From: Chromera velia
Taxonomy: Eukaryota; Sar; Chromeraceae
Reading direction: 5' to 3'
DNA length: 11,109 nt
Assembly: GCA_018398765.1 (NCBI GenBank)
Contig: JAHBMJ010003403.1
Coordinates: 1 to 11,109, forward strand
Position 1 is the first letter of the stretch, and every line of letters starts with the position of its first letter. Position numbers and translations under genes: made by a program. The notes below the pieces were generated by a model. That model made no database searches and was not told the DNA's origin. It worked only from the letters and a program-made list of their open reading frames with translations. This document shows, one piece after another, positions 8,364 through 11,109 of the stretch.

Positions 8364-10970
8364 TTTCATCGAGGAGAGAGATCATCGAGGAGAGAGATCA
8401 GTCGAGTGACTGAGTAGGCAAGACGAAGACTGAAAGGAATGGAGAGGAGCGGTAATTGAACAAATGCACCAACCTGCTGCTCGTATTTTCGGCAATACAA
8501 GACCGTCCGCTGCCTCTCGATGTCATCGCCTCTGCAGACAGGCAGTAACAAAACGTCTGGCATTGCTTGCATTGTCTGAATCACACTAAAATGCGCAGAA
8601 AAAGAGACACGAGAGCGTAGACGGGTGCGCCTGCGAGACATGTATTGCTGTGCCGCAAACGCAGAAGCGGGAGCAACACGATGCGAGAGACAAATACAGA
8701 CGAACGTCACCGTCATAATGGGATGTCCACATTGCAATCTATTGCATGCCTTTTCCATATGCGGAAAATGAATCCTTTCATGCAAAAAAGGGGTAGTTGC
8801 CTTCCGAGACCCATTTTGGGGGGCCTTCGAGGTCGCCACTCACAAGACATCTCCCCTCCTAGCTGCATTGGAAACATTCCTATAGCTTTGTGTGAGAAGC
8901 AAGCACCCCCTGCGAGCATATGAATATGCATGGAATTACGGCCTATTTACGGCCTGACTAAGCGACAAACAGCCCAACTGACTGACTGACTGACTGACCG
9001 TCCTCTTTCTCCCGGCACCATATGATGGGCGTACTCCTTCAAGCTCATCCTTCTCGTCGTACTGTTGGTTTGCCGCTCGGTTGTGCGCGTGGTCAATAGG
9101 GTCAGCAGTTGTTGGTGGAGTTGCGCGAGCTTGATGGTCGGGGAGCAAATCCCGTGGGACTGGGCCATCCCATTGAAGGACGCCAGATGCTCAGGGCCTT
9201 TGCGTATCCCGACATCAACCATGAACTCTGGGTCCGGCACGGCCTCCATGATATTCTCCATCAGGTCCCACCGCTGCAGCGCCCGGGCACTTGAGATGAA
9301 ACCGTTCGCCCAGAGCAGCTGCTCTTCCCGCTGTGCTGCTGTGACTACGCACCTCTGTTCGAGTCTGAGAACCTCCGACATGCACTCGTTGAACTGAGCG
9401 AGAGCCTTGTGGTGGGTCCCTGAGAGGGAGAAGGCAAATCCTGTGCGGCCCTCTTTTGTCGCGCTGATTGCGCGCAGGACCCCTGTTTTCATCTCAGTCT
9501 CGTTGAGCCTGTTGAGGATCTGTGTGAGAAGCTTTGCTGAGAGAACGCGGGGGGGGAGAGGGAATCCCATGAAGTCTTCACCGGGGACAAGGGGGTTCTC
9601 AGGTGCAAATACCGTCTGTTCGAGGTAAAGCCGCGCGGCGTGCCAACATCCGTAGGTCCTGGCCATGAAGGCAACGAACGAGGGCGGAAGGTGGGGTCGC
9701 GGCGGCGGGACAGCCGCCAAACCTTCGAACAGAACCCTCGCGATGGACAGCTGCGCTCCAGCACCTGGCGCCAGTGAGTGCTGTGAGATTTGAGCAGTAC
9801 CCCTCAGCAGCTGTCCTGGAGTGATGTTGGCCTCTTTGGGGATGTTTTGCCCCTTGGTGGCGAAGCTCTGTGCGTATCTGAGCAACCTGTCAGACGAGCA
9901 AGTCTGTACGATTACTCTGGAGACAGACATCCTTTCCGCCTCCGACAGGCCCCTCCACAAAAGCCCAAACAATCGGACCCAGACTTGCGCTGCAAGGGCT
10001 TGATGGGTGTGGCAGAGTGTGGACAAGGGCCCGATCAACGCTTTTTGACTCAGTCGGGGGGGAGAGGAACCAGCCGTCCACAGAAGAGAGGAAGCGAAGG
10101 AACCATACGCAGAAATGAACCGACGAACCGATCCCGCGTAAGCTTCCATAGACCCCAAGGGGTCCTCTGGCGCGGCCTTCAGACCCCCTCCTCCGCTCGG
10201 GCGCCCTCTTCCTCTCCCCGAACGACCTCGCGTTCCCCCTCCACCCCGTCGCTTCACGCCGACTCTGCCAGCTCCTCCGCTTTTTGCTGCTGCTGCTGCT
10301 GCTACTGCTTTTTCTGCCCCTCCTTTACCCCCTCGCCCCCTGCCCCTGCCACCAAACCGTGGCACTTCCTCCTCCGCTTCATCCTCCCCTGCAGATGCAA
10401 CAGGCGACTCACCACCATCATTCTCGTCTGCCTCCGCGCCATCCGCTTCAGAGTGAAGGCCGAGCTCGGAGGAAGACGCACGGGGGGATCGCGGAGGCAC
10501 GTTCAGCAAATGACGGGGAGGACCAATGACTGCAACCTCAGCCAGGAGACCATTCCCGGAAGAGTCTTCTTCATCACCCGTGTCCCTTTCCCTTTCCCCC
10601 CCGCTGTCCGTATCTTCGTCTTCCTCTTCAGGCGGGAAGAGGCGCTCACTCTCTGGAAGAGGCGGGTAAACGCGGTCGGCAGCGGCCCGGAGAATTGAGC
10701 GGCTGAGGACGTCTGACGGATCGTATGCACGAACAGTGCTATAGGCGTCCCCAAAGATTTCTCTTTGCGGGACCAGGGGCGGGAAACGAGGGACGGAATC
10801 GGACTGGAGCAGCTCGGCGTCGCCAGCGAAGACGGAGAGAATGATGTCGACAAGCTGAGGCAAAACGGTGGGGCGGTCAGGGGTCACGTCCCAGTTCCGC
10901 AAGTCGACACAATAGCTCAAACGATCGAAGATAGACGCAGAAAGCTGCCTGTTCAGGAGCCACAGGATAA
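2014..10970 (-). CDS. TRRAP: TRRAP/Tra1 homologue, C-terminal part (FAT, pseudokinase, FATC); 7 exons, 5' incomplete
   Basis: TRRAP/Tra1 is a very large nuclear scaffold (about 3,700-3,900 residues in yeast and human) that docks transcription activators onto the SAGA and NuA4/TIP60 histone acetyltransferase complexes. Proposed join, minus strand: 10970-8999, 8585-8474, 7911-7318, 7157-7092, 6801-6470, 6024-5620, 5203-2014. All introns are GT-AG, all phases match, and the join reads 2,222 codons to a TAG stop. Collinear matches to human TRRAP, compared from memory, include QVWVRLFGLLW (human QVWVEMFPRLW), FRLKGILMAT, ALSAAVRVCPNKASAW (human AFSAAVQMHDVLVKAW), LLARVLRLAAHDDG (human YLAKVLWLLSFDDD), LFVTPRSAVPVGRKFQLVE (human LFFTVPRVVAVSPQMRLVE), PPFRLSRN (human VPFRLTPN) and a C-terminus ending PWL. 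Active-kinase motifs are absent, as expected for TRRAP and unlike ATM, mTOR or SMG1. Many long low-complexity insertions separate the conserved blocks. The family call is firm; exact splice sites are inferred. Confidence 0.93.
5204..5619 (-). other. Intron between TRRAP exons F and G (416 bp)
   Basis: The consensus-like donor GTGAGT is followed at once by GTCA/GTTA tetranucleotide repeats and a GAGA run (minus strand of 5560-5613). The acceptor is GCGTGCAG. The minus-strand frame stays open across most of this intron, so it looks coding at first sight. However, that translation has no TRRAP similarity, whereas the spliced junction is exactly collinear with the family. Confidence 0.8.
5560..5613. 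repeat. CT run and (ACTA/ACTG)n tetranucleotide repeat at an intron 5' end
   Basis: On the plus strand a CT-dinucleotide run is followed by four to five ACTA/ACTG-type units. In the TRRAP transcript this is GTCA/GTTA repeat lying just after the exon F donor. Confidence 0.75.
5620..6024 (-). CDS. TRRAP: TRRAP exon F (FAT domain) with two poly-Gln tracts
   Basis: This exon is 405 nt. The acceptor CTGCACTGCAG is at 6026-6025 and the strong donor CTCGA|GTGAGT at 5619-5618 (phase 2). The protein CDEALSAAVRVCPNKASAWRAW matches human KAFSAAVQMHDVLVKAWAMW, a clear FAT TPR-like repeat. Two glutamine tracts (5 and 6 residues) then interrupt the domain before the helix LQSALLSYLMAVNL, which corresponds to human VSAITCYLHACRH. 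The insertion of about 60 residues between these helices is absent from human TRRAP. Confidence 0.9.
5741..5760. repeat. CAG/CTG repeat encoding poly-Gln (exon F, distal tract)
   Basis: This is an uninterrupted trinucleotide repeat, CAG on the coding strand, read as six glutamines followed by His-Ser. A second, shorter CAG tract (about 5790-5803) encodes five glutamines in the same exon. Confidence 0.88.
6025..6469 (-). other. Intron between TRRAP exons E and F (445 bp)
   Basis: This intron has donor GTCAGT and acceptor CTGCAG, with phases agreeing (2 and 2). Its interior carries degenerate CTGC/CTGT-type simple repeats on the plus strand (6331-6440) and a CTCC run near 6106-6127. No gene is visible in it. 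Confidence 0.78.
6470..6801 (-). CDS. TRRAP: TRRAP exon E (FAT domain) with poly-Gln insertion
   Basis: This exon is 332 nt. The acceptor GCGTGTTTGCAG ends at 6802 and the frame opens MEHIKCLLASSGATGEG in phase 0. A Gln-8 tract sits in a Ser/Pro/Ala/Gly-rich insertion, after which the conserved helix REKVFRLKGILMAT resumes; human TRRAP has EFYALKGMFLAQ here. The donor is GCCAC|GTCAGT at 6469-6468. Its phase 2 fits the next acceptor, so the joined protein reads KGILMAT followed by LGAHRETTEQ. The insertion lies between two FAT helices, where it can loop out. Confidence 0.86.
6628..6651. repeat. (CTG)8, CAG on the coding strand, encoding poly-Gln in exon E
   Basis: Eight perfect CTG units on the plus strand are read on the minus strand as eight glutamines within a disordered insertion of the FAT domain. 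Confidence 0.92.
6802..7091 (-). other. Intron between TRRAP exons D and E (290 bp)
   Basis: The acceptor GTTTGCAG is well supported by homology on its exon side. The donor is uncertain by six bases (see exon D). A short G run (plus strand 7033-7040) is the only notable internal feature. Confidence 0.6.
7092..7157 (-). CDS. TRRAP: TRRAP small exon D (FAT domain), about 22 codons
   Basis: The frame reads CILLEILAHKENESLVGTLAGS and falls where human TRRAP has KCYLQLAGVMGKNECMQGL, directly after the exon C match. The acceptor CTTCCGGGAG at 7158-7159 gives the phase 0 required by exon C; an alternative AG 13 bases upstream (7171-7172) would break the frame. The donor is less certain: GTTTAT at 7091-7090 or GTGGCT at 7085-7084. 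Both are phase 0 and would differ by two codons. A long CT-rich tract upstream (minus strand of 7241-7282) could serve the acceptor. The exon is probably real, but its ends are approximate. Confidence 0.62.
7158..7317 (-). other. Intron between TRRAP exons C and D (160 bp)
   Basis: This GT-AG intron has donor GTCTGG and an acceptor ending GGGAG. Most of it is a CT-rich microsatellite on the transcribed sense (GA on the plus strand at 7241-7282), which can act as an extended polypyrimidine tract. Confidence 0.65.
7318..7911 (-). CDS. TRRAP: TRRAP exon C (central FAT domain), 198 codons
   Basis: The acceptor CTTTTCCTCTCAG ends at 7912, with a strong pyrimidine tract before it; the donor CTCCAG|GTCTGG is at 7317-7316. 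Both are phase 0. Residues about 80-101 of the exon (7674-7609) read LRARLPPCWETAERWDDSLHWR. This matches the human TRRAP block WRNRLPIVSDDLSHWSSIFMWR in spacing and in the LP..W..WR residues. Residues 151-170 (KQARQLRRVGGLPEEALLLL) match the human KIARKQGLVNVALDIL helix. This is one of the best diagnostic blocks in the window for TRRAP as opposed to other PIKKs. The exon encodes alpha-helical TPR-like repeats. Confidence 0.9.
8229..8361. repeat. (TC)15 followed by long GA-rich tract, inverted microsatellite pair
   Basis: A pure TC run (8229-8258) and a shorter CT run (about 8262-8274) are followed by GA-rich sequence from about 8299 to 8361. The arms are complementary and about 25-40 bases apart. 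Two ATGGAGAGAGAG words (from 8312 and 8327) are a degenerate 15-bp tandem repeat within the GA arm. Confidence 0.9.
8368..8399. repeat. Exact 16-bp tandem duplication in an intron
   Basis: ATCGAGGAGAGAGATC occurs at 8368-8383 and again at 8384-8399 with no mismatch, immediately after the GA microsatellite. It looks like a recent slippage product. Confidence 0.9.
8474..8585 (-). CDS. TRRAP: TRRAP exon B (FAT domain), 112 nt
   Basis: The acceptor TTTTCTGCGCATTTTAG ends at 8586, and the first base completes an Arg codon split by the upstream intron. The frame then reads VIQTMQAMPDVLLLP and continues through RQRTVLYCRKYEQQ. The donor is GCAGCAG|GTTGGT at 8473-8472, phase 0, matching the next acceptor. 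The segment is helical and amphipathic, as expected for a FAT TPR-like repeat, but similarity here is too weak to recognise TRRAP without its neighbours. The call rests on position, phase agreement at both ends and the open frame. Confidence 0.72.
8586..8998 (-). other. Intron between TRRAP exons A and B (413 bp)
   Basis: This is a GT-AG intron. Its 5' end is a run of GTCA tetranucleotides (minus strand of 8979-8998), so several overlapping donor-like sites exist; only the first keeps the phase used here. The 3' end is T-rich before TTTTAG. Apart from the repeat I see no gene or element in it; short open frames inside it show no recognisable protein. Confidence 0.72.
8979..8998. repeat. (GACT)5 repeat overlapping the exon A splice donor
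   Basis: On the coding strand this reads as successive GTCA units starting at the intron's first base, so the donor GTCAGT is repeated several times at 4-bp spacing. Confidence 0.85.
8999..10970 (-). CDS. TRRAP: TRRAP exon A: start of FAT domain with large disordered insertion
   Basis: This exon is 1,972 nt. Its acceptor is a pyrimidine stretch ending CTTGCAG at 10971-10972. The frame then reads ILWLLNRQLSASIFDR and onward; no Met start is needed, because the gene continues upstream. The conserved N-terminal block spans about 10970-10640. A disordered stretch at about 10632-10171 is first acidic (EEEDEDTD), then Gly/Arg-rich (GGRGRGRGG), poly-Ala, and a GRGRP AT-hook-like core. TRRAP FAT similarity follows: QVWVRLFGLLW near 9987-9955, then a VPPPRPHLPP segment matching the human VPPIPIRP block, and LLWANGFISSARALQRWDLME matching the human LWEDHWIRCSKELNQWEAL block. 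The donor is CG|GTCAGT at 8998-8997, leaving phase 2, which the next exon completes. Confidence 0.88.
10284..10308. repeat. CTG-type repeat encoding poly-Ala in exon A
   Basis: This is the same trinucleotide class as the poly-Gln tracts but read in the GCA frame, giving AVAAAAAA inside the Gly/Arg-rich insertion. One CTA interruption gives the single Val. Confidence 0.88.
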
Positions 10971-11068
10971 CTGCAAGAAAGAAGGGAAAAACAAGAGACG
11001 CGCAATAGATTTGATGGAGGCACGGCTTATCATCTTTTCTTTACTGCCTTTGCCTCATGATCTCTCAC

Positions 11069-11109
11069 CCTTCTTCTCCTGTCCTCCCCCCCCCCCCCCC
11101 CCCCCCCCC
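11069..11109 (-). CDS. Possible 3' end of the preceding TRRAP exon (poly-Gly)
   Basis: On the minus strand a donor AAGG|GTGAGA occurs at 11068-11067. Its required phase (one base left over) fits the acceptor of exon A, giving GQEKKVILWLLNRQL across the junction with a 98-bp intron. Upstream of it the frame would run into a G homopolymer read as poly-glycine to the window edge. The phase agreement is encouraging, but no homology is visible and the homopolymer may be an assembly edge. Confidence 0.4.
11086..11109. repeat. C homopolymer (24 bases) at right window edge
   Basis: An uninterrupted C run reaches the end of the window; the left end opens with eight G. This may be a true homopolymer or an assembly boundary. 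Confidence 0.9.

Larger units (their letters stand above)
7912..8473 (-). other. Intron between TRRAP exons B and C (562 bp) with CT/GA microsatellites
   Basis: This GT-AG intron has phase 0 at both ends. It contains a (TC)15 run, a second short CT run, and then a long GA-rich tract on the plus strand, forming a potential hairpin in the transcript. An exact 16-bp tandem duplication follows. The acceptor end is a strong pyrimidine tract. No gene is seen in it. Confidence 0.75.

Noticed and set aside
8106-8413. Ser/Leu-rich and Arg/Glu-rich frames on both strands
   Set aside because: They are translations of CT/GA dinucleotide repeat inside an intron.
9790-10698. 302-codon plus-strand frame
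   Set aside because: It is antisense to exon A, and its Cys-rich run is simply the other strand of the poly-Ala repeat. No homology is recognised.
2014-10970. Active PIKK such as mTOR, ATM or SMG1
   Set aside because: Catalytic and DFG motifs are missing, and the conserved blocks follow TRRAP in order and residue pattern through to the C-terminal PWL.
1-11109. Prokaryotic operon, CRISPR array, phage or viral genes
   Set aside because: The coding sequence is interrupted by GT-AG introns and encodes a eukaryote-specific scaffold. The tandem repeats are microsatellites without spacer structure, and no phage or viral protein was recognised.

Overview
The window is eukaryotic nuclear DNA. Nearly all of it, from about 2.0 kb to the right end, is one multi-exon gene on the minus strand encoding the C-terminal part of a TRRAP/Tra1 homologue, the giant catalytically dead PIKK-family scaffold of the SAGA and NuA4/TIP60 histone acetyltransferase complexes. 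Seven confidently or fairly confidently placed exons, joined at GT-AG introns whose phases all agree, give one frame of 2,222 codons ending in a TAG stop at 2014-2016. A possible eighth exon touches the right edge. The 5' part of the gene (HEAT-repeat region and start codon) lies beyond the window. || Layout, in transcription order (right to left): possible exon end 11069-11109; exon A 8999-10970 (start of FAT, with a large disordered acidic/RGG/AT-hook-like insertion); exon B 8474-8585; exon C 7318-7911; small exon D 7092-7157; exon E 6470-6801 (poly-Gln); exon F 5620-6024 (two more poly-Gln tracts); and exon G 2014-5203, a 3.19 kb uninterrupted exon holding the end of FAT, the whole pseudokinase region and FATC. 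Introns run from about 100 to 560 bp and carry CT/GA microsatellites and tetranucleotide repeats. || The left 2 kb has no supportable gene. Its first 1.5 kb is visibly AT-richer than the gene and contains short palindromes, an (AGCT)6 array and a cluster of three degenerate GAGCTC/poly-G units. It is best read as 3' UTR plus intergenic DNA, possibly with remnants of a repeat element. || Organism: spliceosomal introns, trinucleotide-repeat homopeptides, long low-complexity insertions inside conserved domains, and G/C homopolymers at both window ends suggest a protist with a moderately GC-rich, repeat-rich genome. A chromerid or other alveolate alga would fit, but this is a guess; nothing in the sequence fixes the species. 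No long plus-strand reading frame is credible; those seen are antisense shadows of the TRRAP exons. No RNA gene, CRISPR array or intact mobile element was found.
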